Shown here: positions 32,510-42,362 of the stretch, piece after piece
How positions within the stretch are numbered: position 1 is the stretch's first letter
How the letters are laid out: the number at the start of each line of letters is the position of its first letter
Source of the DNA: Chitinophagales bacterium
GTDB taxonomy: Bacteria > Bacteroidota > Bacteroidia > Chitinophagales > JADIYW01
Length of the DNA stretch: 64,000 nt
Assembly (NCBI GenBank): GCA_023957245.1
Contig: JAMLHJ010000001.1
Span: forward strand, 81,273 to 145,272
Direction: 5' to 3'
Notes under the pieces: generated by a model
Databases searched by the model: none
Told to the model about the DNA's origin: nothing
Seen by the model: the letters and a program-made list of their open reading frames with translations, nothing else
Position numbers and translations under genes: made by a program

Positions 32510-33399
32510 GACAGGTACTCAATCACTCTGAACAAGAAACAAAATTTCATAAAGATGGATTTATTACTTTAAATCTTTTAAGTGAAAATCAATTTAAAGA
32601 GCTTACAAGAATAGTAAATGACCTGAATTCTTCTCATCTAGAATATTCTGTAGAAGCTAATTCAGAATATAAGTTGAGTTATTTTAATGGTGATTTAGAA
32701 TTTAAAAAACGTGTTTACAATACATTATCAGAATTTTTTCAGCCTATTATTGATTTGCATCTAAAAAATTACAAACCTTTAATTATTAATATTTTCGATA
32801 AAGAACCTGGAGGAGGAGAAGTACCTATGCACCAAAATTGGACTTTTGTTGACGAAAGCCAATATACATCTGTATCTGTATGGATTCCTCTTGTTAATGT
32901 ATCTAGAAAGAATGGGGCATTAGAAACACTCAAAGGAAGCCACAAAGTACTATGCCAATATAGAAGCCCTAGCCTACAATGGGTTTTTGATGAGTTAAAT
33001 GATATTTTGAAGGAGAAATACATGGAACCTTTTGAATTAGTCAAAGGTCAAGCGGCTATTCTAGATGACGGTATCTTACATTATTCTTCAGATAATGACA
33101 CAGACGTTACTCGTACAACCGTACAACTTATTATGGTACCAGATGATGCTACCCCAATCCATTATGTAAAAAATGGAGACACAGTAGATATCTATAAAGT
33201 AGATTCCGAATTCTTTATGAAATACGATATGAAAAACCTTCCTGAAGGATATTCAGTGATTGGCAATCAACCAATAAGTTTAAAAAAATTAAATGAAGAA
33301 GAGATGGTAAAAATTGTAGCACAAAATGACCCAACAATAGTAGAAAAATTTCAACCTAAAAGAAAACTTTCATTTTTAGAGAAAATTTTTGGAAATTAA
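32506..33399 (+). CDS. PhyH-like oxygenase 2 with altered HxD motif (HQN)
   Basis: A 297-aa homologue in which the aspartate of the iron-binding H-x-D is replaced by asparagine: H109-Q-N111 (PMHQNWTFVDE). The distal H192 and R203 remain. Loss of the carboxylate ligand is known in related halogenases (A or G there); an N would change or abolish iron binding. The protein may be a pseudoenzyme, an altered oxygenase or a partner subunit. It overlaps both neighbours by a few bases. Confidence 0.75.
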   Translation: MRQVLNHSEQETKFHKDGFITLNLLSENQFKELTRIVNDLNSSHLEYSVEANSEYKLSYFNGDLEFKKRVYNTLSEFFQPIIDLHLKNYKPLIINIFDKEPGGGEVPMHQNWTFVDESQYTSVSVWIPLVNVSRKNGALETLKGSHKVLCQYRSPSLQWVFDELNDILKEKYMEPFELVKGQAAILDDGILHYSSDNDTDVTRTTVQLIMVPDDATPIHYVKNGDTVDIYKVDSEFFMKYDMKNLPEGYSVIGNQPISLKKLNEEEMVKIVAQNDPTIVEKFQPKRKLSFLEKIFGN

Positions 33400-34982
33400 T
33401 GTCCAATTCTGTTTCAAATATTCTTTCACACCTACCCCTATCTCTTCATGATAATTTGGAAAGGGATGGATATGTTGTTATTGAAGGGATTGACCTATCT
33501 ATTATCAAACAATTAAAATCAATATTCTATAGTAAATTTCATCAAGGAGAGAATATTGGATTTCAAAGCACAATGAAAAATGTCAATGAATCCAACACAA
33601 GAAGAGAAATTTTTGAAGATATTGAAAGTTTGAGCACGACACTAATTGATACATATTTACCTGAATATCAAATTCACCTAGCCAATTTCCTATATAAATC
33701 TCCTCGTTCAACATCTGCAGAAGTGGGTGTACATAGAGATTGGTCTTATGTAGAACATAAGCTAGATAATGCATACAACTTTTGGATACCTCTAGATGAT
33801 ATTAATGATAGTAATGGGAATTTTTACATCGTACCACAAAGCCATAAAATAATTCATGGTCCAAGGCTCACTCCTTTTCAGGATGAACTCGCTCCATTAA
33901 AAGATAAAATTCAAGCTTGGGGTAAGGCAATATCCTTAAAAGTGGGACAAGCATTAATTTACCATCCTGGATTAATACATTACTCCTTCCCCAATAACAG
34001 CCAACTAGGGAGATTGGTTGTAGGTATGGTCTGCAAGCCTCAAAATGCACATAGTTATCATTATTATCTAGATGATGATAAAAAATGTAGAAGATATGAT
34101 GTAAACAAGGAATTTTATTTCGATTTCAACCCCAACTTAATTCCCAAAGCAGAATACTCATATTCCTATTATAATGGTATTTTAGGAGAACCTGAAATAA
34201 AAAATTGGCTTGCATTAATGGAAGAAAAACATGGATATTTACCTGATAGAGTTGCAAAATACTATGATAGTACAACTGATGATTATCTCGCTACTTATGG
34301 TTCAACAATACAAGCATTTCGTCCTAAAAACGAAGACGATTTACATCAATATATCATTAAAAGCGCTCAATTAGAAAAGCACCAGATGATTCTTGATGCA
34401 GGATGTGGGGTAGGAAGTCCAGCAATATTTTTTGCCAAAAAAATCAATCTGAATATTATAGGAATATCAATAAGTCCACATCAAATTAATCTGGCCAATC
34501 AATTTGCTAAAGGCAAATGGCTGAAAGGGAAGGTTCAATTTCAAGTGGGAGATTACCACAAACTGTCAGAGATCGTACCCGAATCTCATTTTGACAGAGT
34601 TATATTCTTAGAGTCACTTGGACACTCCTATCGTCCAGAACGAGTAATACAAGAAGCTTTTAAAATATTGAAACCAGGAGGAGCAATCTATATTAAAGAT
34701 TTCTTTCCTTATGAATTTGATGATGAAATCACGCAAAGCAAGTATAAAAAGGTAGTAAAAAATATCAATGAAGCTTATTGTTATAATGTATTAGATTTAA
34801 ATACTACAATTAGTCAATTAAGGAGAAGTGGATTTGAAGTAGGTTATATTAAAAAATTTGACTTTGTAGATGATATAGAAAAAAGAGCTGCTTTTGAAAC
34901 TAGATTAGGCATTGATTTGTTTGGAGATTTACCTGAGTTTAGAGTTGCAGAATGGTTGGAGTTGTATTTTGTTAAGCCATGA
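33399..34982 (+). CDS. PhyH-like oxygenase fused to class I methyltransferase
   Basis: A 527-aa bifunctional protein. Residues about 1-260 are a PhyH oxygenase with H112-R-D114, H194 and R205. Residues about 285-527 are a SAM-dependent methyltransferase: motif I ILDAGCGVGSPAIFF (about 331-345), motif II-like VQFQVGDYH, and a post-motif LKPGGAIYIKDF. Fusion suggests that hydroxylation and O-methylation act in sequence on the same substrate. Overlaps the next gene by 4 bases. The start shares one base with the previous stop. Confidence 0.8.
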   Translation: MSNSVSNILSHLPLSLHDNLERDGYVVIEGIDLSIIKQLKSIFYSKFHQGENIGFQSTMKNVNESNTRREIFEDIESLSTTLIDTYLPEYQIHLANFLYKSPRSTSAEVGVHRDWSYVEHKLDNAYNFWIPLDDINDSNGNFYIVPQSHKIIHGPRLTPFQDELAPLKDKIQAWGKAISLKVGQALIYHPGLIHYSFPNNSQLGRLVVGMVCKPQNAHSYHYYLDDDKKCRRYDVNKEFYFDFNPNLIPKAEYSYSYYNGILGEPEIKNWLALMEEKHGYLPDRVAKYYDSTTDDYLATYGSTIQAFRPKNEDDLHQYIIKSAQLEKHQMILDAGCGVGSPAIFFAKKINLNIIGISISPHQINLANQFAKGKWLKGKVQFQVGDYHKLSEIVPESHFDRVIFLESLGHSYRPERVIQEAFKILKPGGAIYIKDFFPYEFDDEITQSKYKKVVKNINEAYCYNVLDLNTTISQLRRSGFEVGYIKKFDFVDDIEKRAAFETRLGIDLFGDLPEFRVAEWLELYFVKP

Positions 34983-35800
34983 GTTTACAAGAACAAATAG
35001 AAGATAAAAAATTTGAGAAAAGTGGTTATTTTAATTACCCTCAACTTCTTTCATTAGAAGGAATAAATAAGCTTTTGGAATATCAACAACTAGAACAGCA
35101 AAAAAAGCAATCTGGATTTTATAGTAGTATTTGGGAAGAAGATGTTGCAAAAAGGCAACGGGATTTTGAAGTCATCAAAAATATAGCATGGGCAGAAATC
35201 TCTCATAAACTACCTGGCTATAAGCTCATTATGGCCAATTTTATGATTAAAAAAAATGAGCAAGAAAGTGCTTTAGGTTTACATCAGGATTGGACTTTTA
35301 CTGATGAAGAACAACATCGAACAACCAATATTTGGATTCCTTTAATGGATATGACTAAAGAGAATGGTCCTATGAACTTTATCTTAGGTTCACATAGAAT
35401 CCATCATCCTATTCGCGGAAAAAATATTGAACAAATGTTTGAAAAGGGGAGCCCATTTTTACAAAAATATTTCAACAGACACTTTCTTACAAAAAAAGGT
35501 GATGCTATTGTTTTTGATGTAAGAATGATTCATTATTCCCCAGCCAATATTTCAAACAATATTAGAATGGCTATTTCAATGGTTATTGCACCTATTGGTA
35601 CCCAATTAGTGCATTATTATAGAACTGACAGATTCTCTCCTATTGTTCAAAAAATCCACATAGATTATACTTATTTTTACGAATACCATTTAACAGACAT
35701 TCCACTTCAAATTAAAACCATATCTAGCAATAAATATCAAAAAGTCACATTTTGGAAACAGTTAAAAGCTATTATAAATATCATTTGGGCTAATCTATAA
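34979..35800 (+). CDS. PhyH-like oxygenase 4
   Basis: A 273-aa copy with intact H102-Q-D104 (GLHQDWTFTDEEQ), H185 and R196. It has the shared block NIWIPLMDMTKENGPMNFIL. Closest in layout to oxygenase 1, with the same ligand positions, which points to duplication. It overlaps the fusion gene by 4 bases and precedes the next gene by 5 bases. Confidence 0.8.
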   Translation: MSLQEQIEDKKFEKSGYFNYPQLLSLEGINKLLEYQQLEQQKKQSGFYSSIWEEDVAKRQRDFEVIKNIAWAEISHKLPGYKLIMANFMIKKNEQESALGLHQDWTFTDEEQHRTTNIWIPLMDMTKENGPMNFILGSHRIHHPIRGKNIEQMFEKGSPFLQKYFNRHFLTKKGDAIVFDVRMIHYSPANISNNIRMAISMVIAPIGTQLVHYYRTDRFSPIVQKIHIDYTYFYEYHLTDIPLQIKTISSNKYQKVTFWKQLKAIINIIWANL

Positions 35801-35805
35801 ATTTC

Positions 35806-36579
35806 ATGAGACAGATATTCTTCAATAAAGATTTAGACATTCTTTTCAAAGAAAATGGGTATGTTGTTATTCCACAGTTAGTTGAATTTGAATGTAGAAA
35901 TAAAATTTTATCATATTTCAAAAAATGCAATATTGAAAAAAGCAATACAATACAACTAACAGGTTCAATAAAGGATTTCTCATTAAAATCTAACATACAT
36001 GCGTATATCAGCTCAACTATTGCACCCCTGACTCAAGAAATTTTGATAAACTATGAACCTGTACAAGGAATATTCTCTAATAAACCTCCTCATCCTGACT
36101 CTACTATGTGTATTCATAGAGATTGGAATCTAGTAGATGAAGCTCAATTTACATCATTGAGTGTATGGACACTTATCGATGGTGATTCAAATCAACACGG
36201 TCATTTAGATGTCTGGCCCAAATCCCATTTAGAACACTATTCAGTAAGAGGGCGTAATTTTGACTTTGAAATTCTTCCAGAAAAGTTTGAACATTCAAGA
36301 AAGACCATATACCTAAAAGCAGGAGATGCAATCATCTTTGACCATAGATTGGTTCATGCTTCAGGAGCAAATCTTTCCGATACAGATAGGCTAGCAGCAG
36401 TGTTAGCATTTTTACCTAAAGAAGCTCCTTTATTGCATTATTATAAAGATATGGCACATCATGAATTAAAAGTGTTGGAATTAGAGAAAAGTCAATTTCA
36501 TCTACTTGACTTTACGCTTTCAGATTTACCACCATATAAGCAAATTGTTAAAACTACAATATTACCCTATGAAAAATGA
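35806..36579 (+). CDS. PhyH-like oxygenase 5
   Basis: A 257-aa copy, the shortest of the array, with H104-R-D106 (CIHRDWNLVDEAQ), H184 and R195. The core region is more divergent (VWTLIDGDSNQHGHLDVWPK), which suggests a different substrate or site. Its 3' end overlaps the start of the next gene by 11 bases. Confidence 0.8.
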   Translation: MRQIFFNKDLDILFKENGYVVIPQLVEFECRNKILSYFKKCNIEKSNTIQLTGSIKDFSLKSNIHAYISSTIAPLTQEILINYEPVQGIFSNKPPHPDSTMCIHRDWNLVDEAQFTSLSVWTLIDGDSNQHGHLDVWPKSHLEHYSVRGRNFDFEILPEKFEHSRKTIYLKAGDAIIFDHRLVHASGANLSDTDRLAAVLAFLPKEAPLLHYYKDMAHHELKVLELEKSQFHLLDFTLSDLPPYKQIVKTTILPYEK

Positions 36580-37393
36580 AATTTTCCACCTAAAGCAACA
36601 TGCAGAAGATTTTCAAAGAGACGGTTATATAGTAGTCAATCTTTTGACAGATCAAGAGATTGATTTTTTATTAGAAAAATATAATTTAATTGAGAAAAAA
36701 TCATTGAATGGAGTTACCCAAAACAGGTATAATACATTAGAAATTGAAGACTATAATTATAGATCTAGTGTATATCACCATTTGTCTCCATTCTTAGCTG
36801 AGCGGATCAAAAAGTTCGTAAAAGGCTATCAAATTATAGGTATTAATTTTGCTGTAAAAAAACCATTTGGAGAAGAATTTCCTCCACATGTAGATGACTC
36901 TCATACTGATAGCGAACTATTGGGGATTAATGTCTGGATTCCTCTGACCGACGTAACACCTCAAAACGGAGGTTTATATATGTTTAAAGGCACCCATCAA
37001 ATCAATATCCCAATGCGTGGAATTGGGTTACCCTTTCCTTATCCTCAACATTTAGAAACCATCAGAAAATATGCACGGCCACTATCTTTAAAGCTTGGGC
37101 AAGCTATTATTTTTAATGATAAAATTATTCATGGTTCAGGGAAAAACAATAGCCAAGTTGAAAGGCCAGCGATTATTACTGGGATGATTCCAGAAGATGC
37201 TACAGCAAAAGTTTTTGTAAGTTATGATAGCATAGGTAATAATAAAGCGGAACTCTTTGAAATATCGACAGATTTTTTTCTCACATTTTCTTTCAAGGGG
37301 CGCCCAAATGGTTTTAAGAGTTTAGGGATTTTTGACTATATTCCACCACAAATAGATGATAAGTCATTTCAAGAATTGATTACCTCTTCATAA
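36569..37393 (+). CDS. PhyH-like oxygenase 6
   Basis: A 274-aa copy with H107-V-D109 (PPHVDDSHTDSE), H188 and R199, lacking the D-W that follows H-x-D in most of the others. ATG 36569 (MKNEIFHLKQ) is preferred over 36506, which would overlap the previous gene by 74 bases. It lies 1 base before the ABC ATPase gene, so the array and exporter are likely co-transcribed. Confidence 0.8.
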   Translation: MKNEIFHLKQHAEDFQRDGYIVVNLLTDQEIDFLLEKYNLIEKKSLNGVTQNRYNTLEIEDYNYRSSVYHHLSPFLAERIKKFVKGYQIIGINFAVKKPFGEEFPPHVDDSHTDSELLGINVWIPLTDVTPQNGGLYMFKGTHQINIPMRGIGLPFPYPQHLETIRKYARPLSLKLGQAIIFNDKIIHGSGKNNSQVERPAIITGMIPEDATAKVFVSYDSIGNNKAELFEISTDFFLTFSFKGRPNGFKSLGIFDYIPPQIDDKSFQELITSS

Positions 37394-37394
37394 C

Positions 37395-38615
37395 ATGGAT
37401 GCACAATATGCGATAATCGCAGAAAATCTTTCGAAAGAATATACTATTAACCTTTCACGAATTGAAGAAGTTTTTTTAAAAACGGTTTCAAAAGGTCAAA
37501 AAATTGAAGTGCTAAAAAACTTCAATTTTAAAATAAAAAAAGGAAGTGTTACAGGTATTATTGGAGTCAATGGAAGTGGGAAAAGTACATTGTTGAAAAT
37601 TTTGGGTCAAATCTTAAAACCTGATCATGGCAAAATATTTATCAATGGAACAGTTGGAGCCATTATTGAGTTGGGAGCAGGTTTTCATCCTGACCTAAGT
37701 GGGTATGACAATATATTTTTCAATGCAACATTACATGGCTTTGCAAAAAAAGACATTCAAATATTTATAGATGACATCATAGATTTCAGTGAGTTACATG
37801 AATTTATTCACGAACCTATTAAGCATTATAGTAGTGGAATGTTAATGAGATTGGCATTTTCCATAATTATATATCTTCCATTTGATATTTTATTGCTAGA
37901 TGAAATATTTGCAGTAGGAGATCAAAGTTTCAAATTGAAATGCATGCAGAAAATTAAAGAATTGTCATATTCCGAAAAAACAATCTTAATAGTCAGCCAT
38001 GATTTTATTCAATTAAAAAATATTTGTAGTGAATTGATATTTATACACAATCACCAAGTCAAAATGCATGGAGATATCAACGATGTAATAGAATCATATA
38101 TAGTTAATACAAATTTCTTAAGTTCTTCATTTTCTTTTACTGAAGGAGAATATGATTGGCAAAATCCCAATAAAAATCAAGAAATTGAACATTTATCTTT
38201 TTACACAACTTCACACAAATATCAGTTTTTAAATTCTGAACAAATTGAACTGAACTTTAAATTCAAAAAAAAATCAGATTCAAAAATTAATATTGCAGTA
38301 GTCTTTAATAGTGGAATTGAACAGCCCTTTATGGCATATAGCACAACTAATAAAATCAATGGTGATTTTGAAATATATTCAAAAGGAAAATACCATTTAC
38401 AAACAATATTACCAGCCAACTTTCTCAATGAGGGGCTTATACTAATAGATGTACATTTTATCGATAAAGAGGCAACAGATATCTGCCAAATAAAATCATT
38501 AGCTCAATTACAGATAAAAAAAGATACTTCTGATAAAGATATTTTCTTAAAAGAAAAGAATTTTATTGGCCCCATATTTCCTTTAAGTCAATGGAAAATA
38601 ACAAGCAATGAATAA
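37395..38615 (+). CDS. ABC exporter ATPase with substrate-binding-like tail (Wzt-like)
   Basis: A 406-aa ATPase. Walker A GVNGSGKST (57-65), signature YSSGM (145-149) and Walker B ILLLDE (165-170) are intact. The C-terminal about 150 residues (from about 255) form a separate beta-sandwich-type domain, as in Wzt proteins that recognise a terminal modification of the exported O-polysaccharide. This ties the exporter to the modification enzymes encoded before it. Overlaps the next gene by 8 bases. Confidence 0.85.
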   Translation: MDAQYAIIAENLSKEYTINLSRIEEVFLKTVSKGQKIEVLKNFNFKIKKGSVTGIIGVNGSGKSTLLKILGQILKPDHGKIFINGTVGAIIELGAGFHPDLSGYDNIFFNATLHGFAKKDIQIFIDDIIDFSELHEFIHEPIKHYSSGMLMRLAFSIIIYLPFDILLLDEIFAVGDQSFKLKCMQKIKELSYSEKTILIVSHDFIQLKNICSELIFIHNHQVKMHGDINDVIESYIVNTNFLSSSFSFTEGEYDWQNPNKNQEIEHLSFYTTSHKYQFLNSEQIELNFKFKKKSDSKINIAVVFNSGIEQPFMAYSTTNKINGDFEIYSKGKYHLQTILPANFLNEGLILIDVHFIDKEATDICQIKSLAQLQIKKDTSDKDIFLKEKNFIGPIFPLSQWKITSNE

Positions 38616-40278
38616 GTTTGTTCATTTTTTAAGTAATCACCCTAGTCTTGTTTATACCTTATTGTTTTTGGGAATATTCATACAATATCCCCTTTCTGGA
38701 TCATTACCTGGACATTCAGATACACTATTAAATCTCTCTATCTTTAATGACACTTTAAATAGGATATCTGCATTTATTCATCATGAGGCAATAGGTAGGG
38801 CCTATTATCCAGAGCTATATTATGAAGCATTCACAGAATTGTATTGGGGACATATTCTGATATTTATTCCATTCAAATTAATTCATCTATCTGATATTTG
38901 GGCTTATTATTTTTTTATAAGCATCATATATATTCTCAATGCTTATGCTGCTTTTTATTTTTTCAAATATTTTAATTTTTCAAAAGAAAGTAGTTTGCTA
39001 GGTGGACTCCTTTTTTCAGCCAATGCATTTGCATTTAGTCAGATAGAATTTCTTAATGGCATACCTTATTTCTTTTTCTTCTCTGCGCTGATAATGTATT
39101 TCAAATATATCCAAAGTAAGCAATTTAAATATCTTGCTTTTTCATCTATTTTAATAGCAGTGGAGTTTTACTTTTCCATATATATTACAATCTATTTTGT
39201 TGTAATTTGTTCTAGTATTTTCATTGTACATTTTTTCCAAAAGAAAGGTATATTAATCTCTATACAGGATTTAATAAAAGCAATTATTATTGGGCTTATA
39301 CTCATCTCCCCATACATCTATATCATGATAAAATATGGATTCTTAACTGGAGGATATAGTGTTATAGATGTTAATAACATAGAAAAATTTTCTCTTCATT
39401 TAACAGATTTGATTAGACCACTTCCCAATCATCAATTTTACAAAGATTGGTTTCCTCAAAATGACAATGATTCCTTTAGAATGGTGAATTATGGTTTTTT
39501 GGGTATTAGTTTCATTCTATTTTCGATATTAGGTTTCAAAAAAATTAATAAATATTTTAAACCAATATTTTATATTTTTCTTTTTTCAGGTATAATACTT
39601 TCTGTAGGTCCCTATTTTTATAATGGCAACTTCAGAATTCCAGCTCCATTATATCCATTGTATAAAAATCTTGGATTTTCAGGTGCATTAAGGATTCCAG
39701 GTCGAGCATATTCTTTAATCATCATCGCTGCTATTTTTTCAATACTTTCATTTTTGGACAAAATGGACACCAAGGGTATAAAAAATATCACCATTATCTT
39801 ATTTGCTATTGTTTTTTATTTTGAAAACATTCCACACAGATTTGTTCATAATGAATATGAAAAGCAGCTTACAATGCCTACTTTTCCTAAAGTATATTTA
39901 GATAATCTTCCCAATGATGAGGTAATTCTTACTCTTCCCAGTTCTTTATTCACGGGTAAAAAATTTAGAAAAGATGGACTAAGTGAACATTCAAGAGAAG
40001 AGCTCTATTTACTTTGGCAAACTCAACACAAAAAAAATACAGTCAATGGCATAGGTTCGTATATGTCATTTCATAGAAAAGATGTAGATAGTTTAATTCA
40101 TGCAAATAAATGGGATGCACTATACCTCAATTATCAGATATCGAAAATAGTTTATTTCAAAGATTATGTAATTGACAATACTGACATAAATCAATTAGAA
40201 AATCTAAAAAAATCTACCCTTTTTAAGGAAATAAAATCTACTGACAAAATCATTATTTTTGAAGCTAAGCAGAAATAA
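38608..40278 (+). CDS. GT-C-like multi-pass membrane protein
   Basis: A 556-aa protein with about ten to twelve hydrophobic helices, an early extramembrane loop (SLPGHSDTLLN) and a C-terminal soluble part of about 130 residues (from about residue 415). That layout is typical of GT-C glycosyltransferases that use polyprenyl-phosphate sugars in the periplasm. The two GT2 genes nearby could supply such donors. No catalytic residue can be proven. Confidence 0.6.
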   Translation: MNKFVHFLSNHPSLVYTLLFLGIFIQYPLSGSLPGHSDTLLNLSIFNDTLNRISAFIHHEAIGRAYYPELYYEAFTELYWGHILIFIPFKLIHLSDIWAYYFFISIIYILNAYAAFYFFKYFNFSKESSLLGGLLFSANAFAFSQIEFLNGIPYFFFFSALIMYFKYIQSKQFKYLAFSSILIAVEFYFSIYITIYFVVICSSIFIVHFFQKKGILISIQDLIKAIIIGLILISPYIYIMIKYGFLTGGYSVIDVNNIEKFSLHLTDLIRPLPNHQFYKDWFPQNDNDSFRMVNYGFLGISFILFSILGFKKINKYFKPIFYIFLFSGIILSVGPYFYNGNFRIPAPLYPLYKNLGFSGALRIPGRAYSLIIIAAIFSILSFLDKMDTKGIKNITIILFAIVFYFENIPHRFVHNEYEKQLTMPTFPKVYLDNLPNDEVILTLPSSLFTGKKFRKDGLSEHSREELYLLWQTQHKKNTVNGIGSYMSFHRKDVDSLIHANKWDALYLNYQISKIVYFKDYVIDNTDINQLENLKKSTLFKEIKSTDKIIIFEAKQK

Positions 40279-40281
40279 TAA

Positions 40282-40995
40282 TCATCGAAACAATCCATAT
40301 TTTAGGATATAAAAGATAGCTTTTACTCCATCTTTCCAATTAATTTTTTTACCCTCTTCATAAGTTCTTCCATAATAAGAAATACCTACTTCGTAAAATC
40401 TCACCTTTGGAATTCTAGACAATTTAATAGTAATTTCTGGTTCAAATCCAAATCTCTTTTCATGCAAATATAGACTTTTAGCCATCTTCGTATTGATAAG
40501 CTTATAACATGTTTCCATATCCGTCAGATTGAGATTGGAAAAGATATTACATAATTTAGTTAAAAATTTGTTTCCCAAATCGTGATAAAAATACAAGACC
40601 CTATGTGGCTTGCTTCCTATAAATCTTGAACCATATACTACATCTGCCAATCCCAATAAAACTGGATATAATAAGTCATGGTAATCATTAGGATCATACT
40701 CCAAATCAGCATCTTGAATAATTAAATATTCTCCTGTTGCAAGGCTTATCCCTTTATGAATAGCCGCTCCTTTTCCTTGATTAATTTGTTGCGAGAATAA
40801 TTGAATACTATCTGCTGAATGACTATCAATATAGTTTTGAACAATCAAAGCACTGTCGTCAGTAGAAGCATCATCAACCACAATTATCTCCTTCTTAATT
40901 TCATCTAATTGGACTGATAAAATCTTATCTAGTATTACAGTAATAGTACTTTCTTCATTATACAATGGTATTATTATAGAAAGTGTCTTCAGCAT
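40282..40995 (-). CDS. GT2 polyprenyl-phosphate glycosyltransferase (DPM1-like)
   Basis: A 237-aa GT-A enzyme. SIIIPLYNEESTITVILD and EIIVVDDASTDDSALI carry nucleotide-binding residues, and IIQDADLEYDPNDY holds the DXD motif (D-A-D). Length and motifs match dolichyl-phosphate mannosyltransferase-like enzymes, which attach a hexose to polyprenyl phosphate. No TM tail is present, so it would be a soluble or peripheral form. It converges with the GT-C gene, 3 bases apart. Confidence 0.75.
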   Translation of the reverse strand: MLKTLSIIIPLYNEESTITVILDKILSVQLDEIKKEIIVVDDASTDDSALIVQNYIDSHSADSIQLFSQQINQGKGAAIHKGISLATGEYLIIQDADLEYDPNDYHDLLYPVLLGLADVVYGSRFIGSKPHRVLYFYHDLGNKFLTKLCNIFSNLNLTDMETCYKLINTKMAKSLYLHEKRFGFEPEITIKLSRIPKVRFYEVGISYYGRTYEEGKKINWKDGVKAIFYILKYGLFR

Positions 40996-41129
40996 GAATT
41001 GTTAATTGGCTTGTAAATATATCTTTATTCTCTATCATAATAAAATAAACCTCTAAATCAAAAAAAATGAATATCCTCAATTAGATTTGCCACTACTAAA
41101 AAAAGGAAACATACACACTCATTTCAGAT

Positions 41130-42362
41130 TTAACGTTCAACATCATATATACTATCCTCTTTTTTTATAACGAATGGAGTCACAATTTTCTCCAAACTAT
41201 GTGCCATCATGCTATAACCTTTTGCATTATGATGGCTATCCTTGGGCCAATAATAATCTTGGAACTTTGCTTTATGAGTAATCATATATTCATCATAACA
41301 AGGTTTCAGACTATAATACTTTAGATGAGCCTTAGAAAATTTTTCTGCCATTTCAATATAAACCTTATTTATTTCAGGTGTATAATAGTGTTGACTAAAA
41401 GGAATATCAAAGATAATTAAACCTATATCTCTGTCTTTGGCGTACTGATGATATTCTTTAAAAAGCTCAACAGATTCAAACTTCATCTTTTCTAACAAAT
41501 CAGGATAGATCCCTTTTTTAACCAAAAACTTGTCGTAGTCGCCCAATACTTGAATAAATACTCTAGCGGTATAGCTGAATACATATATGGGCGTCCACCA
41601 AAAGTCATAAGATTTTTTTAGATTACCTTCCTTATCAAAACGTTCTTTACCACCTCTCATAATGAAGTCTGAAAATAAATCATTATATGAAAATGATTGT
41701 AGGATAATATCTGGTTGGTATTTAATCAAGGTTTTCTTTAAAAAATCAAAATCAAAGAACGGGTCTGAACCCAATCTCCCAGCATTAATCAACTCAATAT
41801 TCTTATATTTCTTTTGTAAAGATCTATCTAAAAATCTCACATAAGAAGAATCCTGATGTGCACCATCCCCTTCAGTAAAAGAGTCTCCCATACATAAAAT
41901 TCTTAAAATATGTTCTGGTTTTGGAGTCATATACTCTTTATCTGTTAAGCCAACACTATTGTGATTTCTTGAATACATAAACTCCTCTTTCTTTATATCA
42001 TACTTATCAAATGGCTTCCTCAAATAATAGTTCGCTGCATGGTTCTTATCAAGCGGCAATAAATAACCATTAAACATCATTGGGTCATATATGCTATTAG
42101 GTTGGATAAGAACTAATATTAGCTCAATAGAAAAATATATTTTAAGAAAATATGTCAATTTACTTTTGATGCTGACACTTAAAAATCTTAATCTATATAT
42201 GAATTGGACAAAAAGGATAAGATAAATAGGAATTGAAAGATTGATGAATTGGCTGACATAAGTTCCTTTCTTAATCAGAAAATAAAAGAAAACAAAAGGG
42301 AAAACCAGCAGAAAGAGATGGAGTAAAAATTTTACAAGTTTATATTGAGATAGAATTTTCAT
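41130..42362 (-). CDS. membrane-anchored SGNH hydrolase-like protein A
   Basis: A 410-aa protein with two or more N-terminal hydrophobic helices (about 10-30, 40-60, 72-86), then an SGNH domain: MGDSFTEGDG (S161), INAGRLGSD, SFSYNDLFSD (N227) and DSHHN with D375 and H378. The complete triad suggests activity. This architecture resembles periplasmic O-acetyl transferases/esterases that decorate glycans. Overlaps the next SGNH gene by 4 bases. Confidence 0.75.
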   Translation of the reverse strand: MKILSQYKLVKFLLHLFLLVFPFVFFYFLIKKGTYVSQFINLSIPIYLILFVQFIYRLRFLSVSIKSKLTYFLKIYFSIELILVLIQPNSIYDPMMFNGYLLPLDKNHAANYYLRKPFDKYDIKKEEFMYSRNHNSVGLTDKEYMTPKPEHILRILCMGDSFTEGDGAHQDSSYVRFLDRSLQKKYKNIELINAGRLGSDPFFDFDFLKKTLIKYQPDIILQSFSYNDLFSDFIMRGGKERFDKEGNLKKSYDFWWTPIYVFSYTARVFIQVLGDYDKFLVKKGIYPDLLEKMKFESVELFKEYHQYAKDRDIGLIIFDIPFSQHYYTPEINKVYIEMAEKFSKAHLKYYSLKPCYDEYMITHKAKFQDYYWPKDSHHNAKGYSMMAHSLEKIVTPFVIKKEDSIYDVER

